Source of the DNA: an uncultured Clostridia bacterium
GTDB taxonomy: Bacteria > Bacillota > Clostridia > Saccharofermentanales > DTU023
DNA: 22,920 bases
Reading direction: 5' to 3'
Assembly: GCA_947254895.1 (NCBI GenBank)
Contig: CAMYEY010000015.1
Location: 1-22,920 of the forward strand
The notes beneath the pieces were generated by a model that ran no database searches, had not been told where the DNA came from, and was given only the letters and a program-made list of their open reading frames with translations. The stretch's first letter is position 1, and each line of letters opens with the position of its first letter. Shown in pieces: positions 1 through 7,322 of the stretch. Made by a program: the position numbers and the translations under genes.

Positions 1-10
1 AGAGGGTATT

Positions 11-86
11 TGGTGATCCACCGGAGGTTCGAACTCCGGACCCCTTGATTAAAAGTCAAGTGCTCTACCAACTGAGCTAGTGGATC
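11..86 (-). tRNA. tRNA-Lys (anticodon TTT)
   Basis: The reverse complement folds as a standard cloverleaf. The acceptor stem is GATCCAC/GTGGATC, the T arm holds GTTCGAA, and the anticodon stem CTTGA/TCAAG encloses loop CTTTTAA with anticodon TTT. The discriminator is A at position 14 and the CCA end is encoded (positions 13-11). It is the last of three clustered tRNA genes read leftward; any terminator lies outside the window. Confidence 0.97.
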
Positions 87-89
87 ATA

Positions 90-164
90 TGGCTGGGATG
101 GCAGGATTCGAACCTACGCATGCGGGAGTCAAAGTCCCGTGCCTTACCGCTTGGCTACACCCCA
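90..164 (-). tRNA. tRNA-Gln (anticodon TTG)
   Basis: The cloverleaf has acceptor stem TGGGGTG/CATCCCA with one G-U pair. The anticodon stem CGGGA/TCCCG encloses loop CTTTGAC, giving anticodon TTG. The discriminator G73 is typical of glutamine tRNAs and CCA is encoded. Only 3 bp separate it from the tRNA-Lys gene, so the two are co-transcribed. Confidence 0.97.
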
Positions 165-189
165 ATATTTAATTGATGTGCAAAAAAAG

Positions 190-267
190 TGGGGTGGAAT
201 ATGGGAATCGAACCCACGACCTCCAGAGCCACAATCTGGCACTCTAACCAACTGAGCTAATTCCACC
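190..267 (-). tRNA. tRNA-His (anticodon GTG)
   Basis: The acceptor stem is GTGGAAT/ATTCCAC, and the anticodon stem CCAGA/TCTGG encloses loop TTGTGGC with anticodon GTG. An encoded extra G at -1 (complement of position 267) faces a C73 discriminator, which is the histidine identity signature. CCA is encoded. It is the first gene of the cluster, directly downstream of a strong promoter. Confidence 0.97.
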
Positions 268-311
268 AAATCTGCATGATCACAAGCTTACTTGCGAAAG
301 GCACAAGTGGC

Positions 312-340
312 ATTATATGTTGGACCAAAATATTTGTCAA
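312..340 (-). promoter_or_regulatory. Consensus sigma-A promoter of the tRNA-His-Gln-Lys cluster
   Basis: On the minus strand a perfect -35 TTGACA (340-335) and a perfect -10 TATAAT (317-312) are separated by exactly 17 bp. The start point would fall near position 305, about 40 nt before tRNA-His. Such full-consensus promoters are typical of stable RNA genes. It lies between the ogt stop codon and the tRNA cluster. Confidence 0.88.
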
Positions 341-374
341 GCCCATTTATTAATTTTATTTACTGACAATTCAA

Positions 375-1430
375 TCATTTCCAGCCCCGATTTAAAAATT
401 CCAAATCAAGCAAAGCTGCTTTTAACGAAACACCACCAGCAAAGCCTGTTAAAGAGTTATCTTTACCTATAACCCTATGGCAAGGAACAAGTAATCCCAT
501 AGGGTTTTTACTGCAAGCTGCTCCAACGGCCCTAGCGAGGTCTCTCGCCTGTCTAAGGTCACCCGTTATTTCTTCTGCAACTTCTTGATAGGATACAGAC
601 TGGCCATATGGTACCCTCGTCAAAACCTGCCACACCTTTCTTTGAAAGGGAGTTCCTTTTACAAGTTCATAGGGCAGGTCAAATTCCTGGAGCTGACCGG
701 AAAAGTAATCTGTGAATTGCCTAATAATCCTCACTTCTAAATCTGGGTTGATTCTCTTCGTTTTGGAATAAATTTTAAGTATCTTTCGATTACTATCGAT
801 CCACCCTTCATCACTCAATAAACATGCCCTCACTAAAGCTTTTTTTAATTCTGAATCAGATATAACTTCACGCGGTTTTATGAAGTTAACTCCTATGATC
901 TTATTTTCTAGGCAAGTTACAGCAACATGGTGATCCTTAAATAAGAAGATGAAATAGTTTTTCTCTATAAAATCTGCAGCTGCAAAATAGCAAACTTCCA
1001 ATTTATTAGGATAAACCGCATCTCCCCAAAAACAAGCAACTGTATTTCCTGGTATGACTTTTTGATCTGGTAAAGGGCATTTCAAAAATATCTGTACGAA
1101 ATCCGGATTGAGCTGATAGAGTGCTTGTCCTAAAGCAAAAAGTCTTTCTCGTAAATCACTAGACCTGCTAATCTCGTGCTCTCCAAGCTCCAGTACACGG
1201 GCAATTAGAGTCTTCTTATCTAAGAAATCTGCCTCAACAAATAGGAGGGCAAGATAGTTTTCGGAAACAGGATCCGCTACTGTGTATACCTCAGCTTCTC
1301 CCCTTTTACGATAAAGGCGAATAAACTTAAGCAATTGCGATTTATTTCTAAGAAAATCTGTGGGGAAACCTGCTTTCCAAACAGCATCTAAAGTTTTCTG
1401 CCGCCAGTTCATCAAGTCATAGGTCGGCAT
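375..1430 (-). CDS. ogt: O6-alkylguanine-DNA alkyltransferase with a long unknown N-terminal extension
   Basis: The C-terminal half (about residues 165-351) is a methylated-DNA-protein cysteine methyltransferase, which moves the alkyl group of O6-alkylguanine to its own cysteine. The signature PCHRVIG is at 316-322 with acceptor Cys317. It is preceded by GTPFQRKVW (259-267), the RAVGAA helix and NP (309-310), and followed by the GFAGG loop (329-333). Family members are usually 150-190 aa. This protein has 351 aa, with about 165 N-terminal residues I cannot assign; they are not the Ada-type Cys-rich domain. The ATG follows a strong GAGGAGGTGAGG ribosome site, so the long form is well supported. 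It is the third gene after thyA and dfrA, 21 bp after the dfrA stop. The function of the C-terminal domain is secure; that of the N-terminal part is not. Confidence 0.92.
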   Translation of the reverse strand: MPTYDLMNWRQKTLDAVWKAGFPTDFLRNKSQLLKFIRLYRKRGEAEVYTVADPVSENYLALLFVEADFLDKKTLIARVLELGEHEISRSSDLRERLFALGQALYQLNPDFVQIFLKCPLPDQKVIPGNTVACFWGDAVYPNKLEVCYFAAADFIEKNYFIFLFKDHHVAVTCLENKIIGVNFIKPREVISDSELKKALVRACLLSDEGWIDSNRKILKIYSKTKRINPDLEVRIIRQFTDYFSGQLQEFDLPYELVKGTPFQRKVWQVLTRVPYGQSVSYQEVAEEITGDLRQARDLARAVGAACSKNPMGLLVPCHRVIGKDNSLTGFAGGVSLKAALLDLEFLNRGWK

Positions 1431-1451
1431 TTACCTCACCTCCTCGTTAGC

Positions 1452-1976
1452 TCACGGGAAACTGGTGCGTTTCTGATAATGCAAATAAGCAAAAGATAGG
1501 CCGCTTTTTTCATCCAGCATCTTTTCACTACGATCGACCAGCTCCCAGTCTGATTTCATATCAAGATTGGGAAAATATGAGTCTGCAGGAAACTCCGCAT
1601 ATGTACGAGTCAAATAGATATCAGAACATTGGTCTAACAAAGCCTCGTAGACAGAAGCTCCTCCTACCACAACAAAATCTTGATCTCGATAAGAATAAAG
1701 TTCCTTGTATTTATCAATCTTATGCTGAAGTTCTTCCAGAGAAGAGCAGCTTTCAGCATTCTCAACCTGAAGATTTTTTTTTCTAGTCAAGACCAAGTTT
1801 CTCCGTCCAGGTAATGCCTTCTGTCCCGGATAGGTTGCCAGTGTTTTGGAGCCATAGATAATAACCTTACCAATGGTCATGCTTTTAAAACGCTTGAGAT
1901 CTGCAGAAATACTAATCTGCAGCTTACCTTTGGCACCTATCCCCCAATTCAAATCTGTATTAACTATAGCAATCAT
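1452..1976 (-). CDS. dfrA: Dihydrofolate reductase
   Basis: This 174-aa protein has the DHFR length and motif order. NWGIG (10-14) is the start of the Met20-type loop, and the substrate-binding acid is Asp26 in SADLKRFK. The NADPH-binding segment IYGSKTLA (40-47) is followed by LPGRRNLVLTR (55-65) and the glycine pair VVGGASVYE (103-111). The enzyme reduces dihydrofolate to tetrahydrofolate with NADPH, regenerating the cofactor oxidised by thymidylate synthase. It lies 58 bp downstream of thyA, the classical pairing. The residue after the Met20 loop differs from the usual MPW pattern (KLQISIS), but the catalytic acid remains. The ATG has AAGGA/AGG upstream. Confidence 0.95.
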   Translation of the reverse strand: MIAIVNTDLNWGIGAKGKLQISISADLKRFKSMTIGKVIIYGSKTLATYPGQKALPGRRNLVLTRKKNLQVENAESCSSLEELQHKIDKYKELYSYRDQDFVVVGGASVYEALLDQCSDIYLTRTYAEFPADSYFPNLDMKSDWELVDRSEKMLDEKSGLSFAYLHYQKRTSFP

Positions 1977-2034
1977 TACCTGCTTTTCCTTGATCTATCA
2001 GTCTATTTGTCCTTAGCAAACAATATAGGCTTCG

Positions 2035-2865
2035 TTAAATAGCAACCGGGATTTTTTTGACAGCTGGACCCGTTTCATAATTTTCAAAAGTAAAATCTTC
2101 CACTTTGAAGTCATAGAAATTTTTGATCTCTGGGTTAATTTTAAAGTTTGGTGCCGGATATTGTTTCTCTTGGATCAGCTTTTCCACAATATCAATATGC
2201 CTATCATAAATATGGGCATCCGCTATAACATGGACTAACTCACCAACTTGAAAGCCACTAACTTGGGCAAACATGTGGACCAAAACAGCATACTGACAAA
2301 CATTCCAACCATTAGCTACAAGCATATCTTGCGACCTCTGATTTAAAATAGCATTCAACTTATTCCCTGTTACGTTAAAAGTCATGCTATAAGCACAGGG
2401 ATAGAGGTTCATGGCATGAAGGTCAGAGAAATTATACATTGAAGTCAAAATTCTTCTGGAAGCAGGATTATGTTTGAGGTCATATAGAACCCGGTCTACC
2501 TGGTCAAACATCCCCTCCTTGTATTGATGTTTAACCTGCATCTGGTAGCCATAAGCCTTTCCAATGGTCCTATCTGCACCTGCCCACTGGTCCCAAATTT
2601 TGCTATTTAAATCATCCACACTGTTGGACTTTCTTTGCCAAATCCACAGCAACTCGTCAATTGCCGCCCTATAGTTAATCGGCCTAATGGTTAAAATAGG
2701 AAATTCCCGACTGAGGTCATACCGGTTAACCAAGGCAAAAGCTTTTTTGGTGTATGCCGGACTTCCATCTGCCCAATGTGGCCTAACCTCCTGACCGGTT
2801 TGGTCAAAACCATTGTGGAGGATTTCCCGGCAATTTTCTATAAATAATTTATCCGCAAAACTCAT
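2035..2865 (-). CDS. thyA: Thymidylate synthase (ThyA, Bacillus/phi3T-like class)
   Basis: The protein (276 aa) converts dUMP and methylene-tetrahydrofolate to dTMP and dihydrofolate. The nucleophile Cys157 sits in LYPCAYS rather than the common LPPCH. Phosphate-binding arginines are at ASRRIL (135-140), the RSQDM block at 177-181, and DAHIYDRH at 216-223. The ELLWIWQRKSN segment and the C-terminal INPEIKNFYDF resemble Bacillus subtilis ThyA and its phage phi3T relative more than the ThyB/E. coli class (recalled from family knowledge). The last residues PVAI match the family's C-terminal tail. It heads a thyA-dfrA-ogt transcription unit with its own promoter and an AGAGGT ribosome site. Confidence 0.96.
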   Translation of the reverse strand: MSFADKLFIENCREILHNGFDQTGQEVRPHWADGSPAYTKKAFALVNRYDLSREFPILTIRPINYRAAIDELLWIWQRKSNSVDDLNSKIWDQWAGADRTIGKAYGYQMQVKHQYKEGMFDQVDRVLYDLKHNPASRRILTSMYNFSDLHAMNLYPCAYSMTFNVTGNKLNAILNQRSQDMLVANGWNVCQYAVLVHMFAQVSGFQVGELVHVIADAHIYDRHIDIVEKLIQEKQYPAPNFKINPEIKNFYDFKVEDFTFENYETGPAVKKIPVAI

Positions 2866-2872
2866 GTTAACT

Positions 2873-2939
2873 ACCTCTTTTTATCAACTGTTTGTGAGTC
2901 TAATTCTAACATTGAGCCAGATTTTTGACAAAAAGAGGT
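2873..2939 (-). repeat. 13-bp inverted repeat flanking the thyA promoter and covering the thyA ribosome-binding site
   Basis: In the minus-strand sense, arm 1 ACCTCTTTTTGTC (2939-2927) can pair with arm 2 GATAAAAAGAGGT (2885-2873) over 13 positions with one G-U. Arm 2 contains the thyA Shine-Dalgarno. Arm 1 lies only 6 nt after the stop of the upstream DHHW gene and overlaps the thyA -35 box. RNA started at the thyA promoter lacks arm 1, while RNA reading through from upstream has both arms. Confidence 0.6.
2903..2931 (-). promoter_or_regulatory. Promoter of the thyA-dfrA-ogt unit
   Basis: On the minus strand TTGTCA (2931-2926) and TAGAAT (2908-2903) are 17 bp apart, each one mismatch from consensus. 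TGT precedes the -10 box, giving an extended -10. Predicted initiation is near position 2896, about 30 nt before the thyA ATG. Confidence 0.7.
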
Positions 2940-2945
2940 CTAATT

Positions 2946-4448
2946 TCAGCCGCCAAACATGCTGGTTATTTGCTCTGGTACAAAGGGATTACTTAGCCCA
3001 TCAGCATTATTCAAAATAATGACATCTCTAACATTGTTTTCTTCTGCTAGCTTTAAAATCTGATTTTGATACTTCTCAACCTTATAGAAGTATCGGTAGT
3101 CAACAACAAAAACCTTATCATAGTTGGCCATCAGGAGAGGGGCTAAAGCATTACCATAAGAGTCTTTTATTAAGATGACATTTTCTCCATTATTAATGCT
3201 GGGATTATCAAGTATAGAAAAGGCCTCATCTCCCGCTATAAAAGCATTGTATTTTGAGCTCTCATTCCACTCGCTGACATCTGTAATAATGTTCCAATCG
3301 ACAGTTTCCTGGTCTTTGTTAATAAAGGTCATAGCATTTGTTGACGAGACCCTATATGTCTCAACATGATCCGGATTTTTCAGCAATGACGCAGCCTGGT
3401 TGCTGTTAGCGTAAAGGCTGCCAACAAAATTATCAAAAACCTGATGGGTTAACTCTTTCAACTCAACCGGTTGTACACCTTTGACACGGGCCCACTCGCA
3501 ATAGACGTAATATGCCCCAAGCTGGGTCCAGTGGTGGTCTGTTCTAAAGTAGATGTACTCTGAGTTATGATTCTTTAAACTCGTAAAAGCATCAACCGTC
3601 TTAACCAGGGGGTTAATCTTATTGATACTCTTGTTAACATAATCAAAAGCTGCCTGTTGGTCGGAGGAACCTATCTTCTGTTGGGCCGCTGGGTCTAGGT
3701 TTACACCTACACTTGTGGGAATCAAAAGGCTATAAATTTGCAAATTTTTGCCCGCCTTTTGTGCCGAATCAAGCATCTTAATATAGGCATTAGCGGTATC
3801 CTCATTGAAGTAGAACAAGTTAAAAGCTGTATCCCCAGCTACATAGACATTCCCGGCTAATTGGGGTGTATCATGGATGGCTCCATCCGGTTCACTGGTC
3901 TGTGTCTCCTCTGACTTATTTTTCTCACCCTTTTCCCCCTGGTTCTTAGCAAGGTCTACTTTTTCGGTTAAAGTGCTTTTCTTATCGGCCTTTTCTAAAA
4001 TTTCCTGATCTGCTAATCCGGTAGGAATAGCATCAGCCTTACCTTTAACGTTAGCAACAATTTTTTGCGAATTAAAGCCGTATAAGGATTTAATACCGGC
4101 ATCTAATTTGATAAGACTTTCCCTAAAAGGAAAGCTATCTGCATACCAAGTGGAAACCTGTTGAAAAAAGCGGCCGTTGATAAAATCCGTCAAATTGAAA
4201 GCCGGAAACTCCGTCAACTTGCGCTTTTCGACTTGGGATTCAAGCGGTCTTAGAGGGAACATCAAACCAACTAAAAAAACAAAGCAAAGGGTTCCCATGA
4301 AAAGACTCAACTGGACCTTAAAAGCCTTCACCCTAGCCCTCTTATCTTCACGCTTAAATTGTTCAGGCCATTTTTTCTGTTGAGATCCCACCTGTCTGCT
4401 CTCATTCTTTCCGACTGCCTGTTGGTGTTTCTCTTGTAAGTTATGCAT
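2946..4448 (-). CDS. DHHW-family (AlgJ/AlgX-like) membrane-anchored acyltransferase partner protein
   Basis: This 500-aa protein has a charged cytoplasmic N-terminus (1-44), one membrane segment (about 46-66) and a large extracellular part. The extracellular region has a DHHW motif (304-307, within YFRTDHHWTQLGAYY) and a KDSYGNA block (429-435) whose Ser430 matches the SGNH-like nucleophile of AlgJ/AlgX proteins. A polar Lys/Glu-rich linker spans about 150-190. In this family the protein takes an acetyl group delivered across the membrane by an MBOAT partner and places it on a polysaccharide. The MBOAT gene lies immediately upstream (11 bp), so the two form a cassette. The ATG has an AAGGA ribosome site. 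The polymer acetylated (exopolysaccharide, teichoic acid or peptidoglycan) cannot be told from the sequence. Confidence 0.85.
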   Translation of the reverse strand: MHNLQEKHQQAVGKNESRQVGSQQKKWPEQFKREDKRARVKAFKVQLSLFMGTLCFVFLVGLMFPLRPLESQVEKRKLTEFPAFNLTDFINGRFFQQVSTWYADSFPFRESLIKLDAGIKSLYGFNSQKIVANVKGKADAIPTGLADQEILEKADKKSTLTEKVDLAKNQGEKGEKNKSEETQTSEPDGAIHDTPQLAGNVYVAGDTAFNLFYFNEDTANAYIKMLDSAQKAGKNLQIYSLLIPTSVGVNLDPAAQQKIGSSDQQAAFDYVNKSINKINPLVKTVDAFTSLKNHNSEYIYFRTDHHWTQLGAYYVYCEWARVKGVQPVELKELTHQVFDNFVGSLYANSNQAASLLKNPDHVETYRVSSTNAMTFINKDQETVDWNIITDVSEWNESSKYNAFIAGDEAFSILDNPSINNGENVILIKDSYGNALAPLLMANYDKVFVVDYRYFYKVEKYQNQILKLAEENNVRDVIILNNADGLSNPFVPEQITSMFGG

Positions 4449-4459
4449 ACGTCATCCTT

Positions 4460-5884
4460 CTAAAACTGAAAATATAAAAAGGGGTTATAGCTATTACCTA
4501 TAAGGGCTAGGCTTGACAAGATCAGCAATCCCCAAGGAATAATCGCCTCATAAAAATAAAGTATTTTCCTAAATAATAAGCTATAAGAATATCTCCTGGA
4601 TAATCTCTCATGGCAGGCCCTAAAGGGTCTTCCTGCAGCAAGGATAGCAAATAGGAGTAAGAAAATATTGTTTTTTAATGTCAGGTAGACCTGGGTATCA
4701 GAAAATCCATTACCATTGAGGCCGAATAAGCCCATCACTGCCCTTAATAAAAACTCAAGATTTTCGAACTTGAAAATAACCCAACCAAAAAGGACTACGC
4801 TCATAGTATAAAGCCAGGCTAAAGCCTTTGGCCAAGTTGGCAGTCTCTCACTCAAGTGCTTCTTCTCTAGGCAAATAAAAGCATAGTAATAAAGCCCCCA
4901 TAAAATATAATTCCAACTGGCCCCGTGCCACATACCAGTAAGAAGCCAGACAACCAGTAAGTTCATATAAACATTACCATGGCGGTTACCGCCCAAGGGT
5001 ATGTAGACATAGTCCCTAAAGAAACTTGATAAAGAAATATGCCAACGCCGCCAAAAATCGGTAATCGACTTTGCTATATAGGGGTAATTGAAGTTTTCCT
5101 TGTAGTGGAAACCGGTCATCAAACCCATCCCTATCGCCATATCAGAGTAAGCTGAAAAATCAAAGTAAATTTGCAAACAAAAAGCTAAACTTCCCAGCCA
5201 AAGTGCCGCTGCTGGTTGGGCCAACAAGGCCTTATAATTATCGGTAATAAGATAGTCATCGGCAATGTTTGCCAGGCCATTAGCCAGAATGGCCTTTTTG
5301 GCTAATCCATAGCAAAAGCGTTTTATCCCTTGTTTGACTTCAGAAATATAAATTTTTCGATTTAAGATATCATTAGCGATATCCTTATAACGAACAATAG
5401 GACCAGCTATACACTGGTGAAAAAGGCTGGCATAGAGTAGGAGATTGGCATAATGAGTCTGAGCCTGAACCTCTCCCTTGTAAACATCTACAACATAGGA
5501 GATGAGCTGAAAAGTGTAAAAAGAAATACCTATCGGCAAGACGATATCAGGTATTTTCAGATTGAGAGGACTTATAAAATTAATGGTCTCCAGAAAAAAT
5601 CCCGTGTACTTAAAAAATCCAAGTATAGCGAGAAGACTTCCAATTGCTCCATACAAAATAAGTTTTGTATGATGCCTATATCTGGCAAAAGCCAGACCGG
5701 CCAACCATGCTATAAGTGTCATCGACGTAATCAGAATAAGGTATTGCGGACCATTCCACGAGTAAAAAGTTAAGGAAAAGGTCAGCATTATCCAATTCTG
5801 AGTCTTCCGGTCCTTAGCCCTATGGTAAAAAATCAAATTTAAGGGTAAGAAAAAGTAGATAAAGAAAAGACTTGAAAAAACCAT
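4460..5884 (-). CDS. MBOAT-family O-acyltransferase (AlgI/DltB-like)
   Basis: This 474-aa protein has about ten hydrophobic segments. Family landmarks are GPIVRY (161-166), FCLQIYFDFSAYSDMAIG (235-252), FWRRWHISLSSFFRDYVYIPLGG (277-299) and TGMWHGASWN (316-325). The invariant MBOAT histidine is His320, and His282 is the second conserved one. Proteins of this type carry an acyl group, usually acetyl, from the cytoplasm through the membrane to an extracytoplasmic acceptor. The partner DHHW gene follows 11 bp downstream. It closely resembles AlgI-type proteins; no dlt genes are nearby, so teichoic acid D-alanylation is not suggested. The start has TGAGGT 5 nt upstream. The neighbouring housekeeping genes suggest the cassette was inserted here. 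Confidence 0.92.
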   Translation of the reverse strand: MVFSSLFFIYFFLPLNLIFYHRAKDRKTQNWIMLTFSLTFYSWNGPQYLILITSMTLIAWLAGLAFARYRHHTKLILYGAIGSLLAILGFFKYTGFFLETINFISPLNLKIPDIVLPIGISFYTFQLISYVVDVYKGEVQAQTHYANLLLYASLFHQCIAGPIVRYKDIANDILNRKIYISEVKQGIKRFCYGLAKKAILANGLANIADDYLITDNYKALLAQPAAALWLGSLAFCLQIYFDFSAYSDMAIGMGLMTGFHYKENFNYPYIAKSITDFWRRWHISLSSFFRDYVYIPLGGNRHGNVYMNLLVVWLLTGMWHGASWNYILWGLYYYAFICLEKKHLSERLPTWPKALAWLYTMSVVLFGWVIFKFENLEFLLRAVMGLFGLNGNGFSDTQVYLTLKNNIFLLLFAILAAGRPFRACHERLSRRYSYSLLFRKILYFYEAIIPWGLLILSSLALIGNSYNPFLYFQF

Positions 5885-5971
5885 TTAACCTCACGCCTTG
5901 ACTAAGACTAGGACTGGTTATTTATCTGACCAAGCCATAGAACCTAGTGAAAGTATTTTTAATGTCAATCT

Positions 5972-5977
5972 ATTATA
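5972..5977 (-). promoter_or_regulatory. Possible -10 element for the MBOAT/DHHW cassette
   Basis: A perfect TATAAT lies on the minus strand 88 nt before the MBOAT start. No good -35 is found at 16-18 bp, so it is a weak prediction. The resulting leader would carry nested inverted repeats: ACTAGG (5907-5912) with CCTAGT (5943-5948), and TGGT with ACCA inside. Confidence 0.35.
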
Positions 5978-6004
5978 TACATTTCCTTGATCATAAATGG
6001 TCAG

Positions 6005-6035
6005 AAAGGATAATTTCATAAATTCTTAATCCTTT
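6005..6035 (-). terminator. Weak hairpin after comEA
   Basis: AAAGGAT and ATCCTTT pair, and the stem extends with AATTT/AAATT after a 4-nt bulge. The loop is short. No long T-run follows on the minus strand, so it may be only a partial terminator or an RNA-stabilising structure. It starts about 15 nt after the comEA stop. Confidence 0.3.
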
Positions 6036-6050
6036 TGTAGCCTATCGGAC

Positions 6051-6776
6051 TTAATCTACGGTAATGGAGTTTTTTAGCTTTTTAAAACTATTTTCCTTGA
6101 TACCTGGCACAAGCATAAGATCCTCAATCTGAACAAAATCTCCATATTCTTCTCTGTGTCTAATGATAGCCTCCGCCCTACTAGGACCTATGCCGGTAAG
6201 CGTCTGGAGTTCCGCCATATCAGCCCGGTTTATATTAACTTTTTGGCCTTCTTGATGTTTAAGAGTATCCTTGTTCTGGCCCTTAGCAATATCTCCTTGG
6301 CCGGATTGTAGGATAGCCTTGTATTTTTCTAGATTATCTTCCAACTCTGCTTTACTTGGGATGTAGATTTTCTGATGAGGACTAATCGGCTCTGCCAGAT
6401 TGACTAGCATAAGATCTGCTTCGGCGGTTAATCCACCGGCTAATTCAATAACATCTGTTAAAATTGCTTTTTCATTAACATAATAGACCCCTGCCTTCTG
6501 GACTTGCCCCATAATATGAACAGGAAAAAGCGAACTTCCTCCTTTATCGGTTGTTGTCGCTTGTTCACCAGTCTCTTGAGATTTTAAAATTCTTTTGCCA
6601 GTCCCCGCCAAAGAACCAGTTTCTTCTCTCCCTGATCTTATCGAAAGACTTGCTTGAGTTTCGCTCAATAACTCTGCACTACCAACAATATTTTTCTTTT
6701 CAAGAAAGAAGTATATTAACACTAAAATGAACAAGGCTAAAATAAAGGCTAATACTTTATACTTTTTGTTGAGCAT
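6051..6776 (-). CDS. comEA: ComEA-type competence DNA-binding protein
   Basis: The 241-aa protein has an N-terminal membrane anchor (about 8-25), a low-complexity linker (30-80), an SLBB domain (about 85-140, PVHIMGQVQKAGVYYV) and a C-terminal helix-hairpin-helix DNA-binding domain (about 180-238, VNINRADMAELQTLTGIGPSRAEAI). In Gram-positive competence systems ComEA binds double-stranded DNA at the outer membrane face and feeds it to the ComEC channel. It follows rsfS by 123 bp, reminiscent of the Bacillus yqeK-rsfS-comE neighbourhood. However, comEC and comEB do not follow; the next gene is MBOAT. The start has an AGGAGG site 8 nt upstream. Confidence 0.93.
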   Translation of the reverse strand: MLNKKYKVLAFILALFILVLIYFFLEKKNIVGSAELLSETQASLSIRSGREETGSLAGTGKRILKSQETGEQATTTDKGGSSLFPVHIMGQVQKAGVYYVNEKAILTDVIELAGGLTAEADLMLVNLAEPISPHQKIYIPSKAELEDNLEKYKAILQSGQGDIAKGQNKDTLKHQEGQKVNINRADMAELQTLTGIGPSRAEAIIRHREEYGDFVQIEDLMLVPGIKENSFKKLKNSITVD

Positions 6777-6899
6777 TTGTTTTTCCTCCTACTATCTAGG
6801 AAGATTCTAAACAAAAAGAAAATGCAAAAGCCTACTACAAGCTAGAAAAAGCTAGTAAAAAGTTAAAGACTCACTAACGCTAATGTGATCAGTTTTCTG

Positions 6900-7262
6900 T
6901 TAATCAACAATATTGCGGTTCAGCGGACCGTGCCAAAGTTTTTCCAGTTGATAAAATTCTCTTTCATCTTGGTGAAAAATATGAACAACAACGTCCTGAT
7001 AATCTAAGAGATTCCATCGGTTGTTCTCATCATTTTCTTTTCTAGCAGGTTCAACCCCTAAATTTTTTTGAACCTCATACATGACCTCATCGCACAAAGC
7101 CCTAACTTGTGTATTAGAACTACCACTTGCAACAATAAAGTAATCAGCCAGAATTGTTTTATCTGCTACAGGCAAAACCTCTACATCAATCGCTTTTTTC
7201 TCTTCTAAAGCTCTCGTAATCTCATCCTTGAGCTGTTCAATGAACTTTACATTTTTATCCAT
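6900..7262 (-). CDS. rsfS: Ribosomal silencing factor RsfS
   Basis: The 120-aa protein has the family hallmarks ADYFIVASGSSNTQVRALCDEV (39-60), a glycine- and basic-rich centre ending in WNLLDYQDVVVHIFHQDEREFYQLEKLW, and the usual length. RsfS binds ribosomal protein L14 (uL14) on the 50S subunit and blocks 30S joining, lowering translation when nutrients are short. It lies 60 bp after nadD-yqeK, a conserved order in Bacillota. The ATG is preceded by GAGAGGTGA. Confidence 0.96.
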   Translation of the reverse strand: MDKNVKFIEQLKDEITRALEEKKAIDVEVLPVADKTILADYFIVASGSSNTQVRALCDEVMYEVQKNLGVEPARKENDENNRWNLLDYQDVVVHIFHQDEREFYQLEKLWHGPLNRNIVD

Positions 7263-7322
7263 TAGTCACCTCTCGTTATATCTTTAATAGTCTGAAATAC
7301 CGGTATCTCGTTTTTAAAGTTC

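Noticed and set aside
1577..1786. Plus-strand ORFs opposite dfrA, argS, ppk, ppx and others
   Set aside because: They are frame shadows of clearly recognised minus-strand genes, with no ribosome sites or family motifs.
5943..5966. TTGACA near 5966 as a -35 box for the MBOAT gene
   Set aside because: No acceptable -10 sequence occurs 16-18 bp downstream on the minus strand.
6842..6862. Repeated AGCTAG motifs between rsfS and comEA as a hairpin or terminator
   Set aside because: They are direct repeats in A/T-rich sequence; only about 4 bp can pair and no T-run follows.
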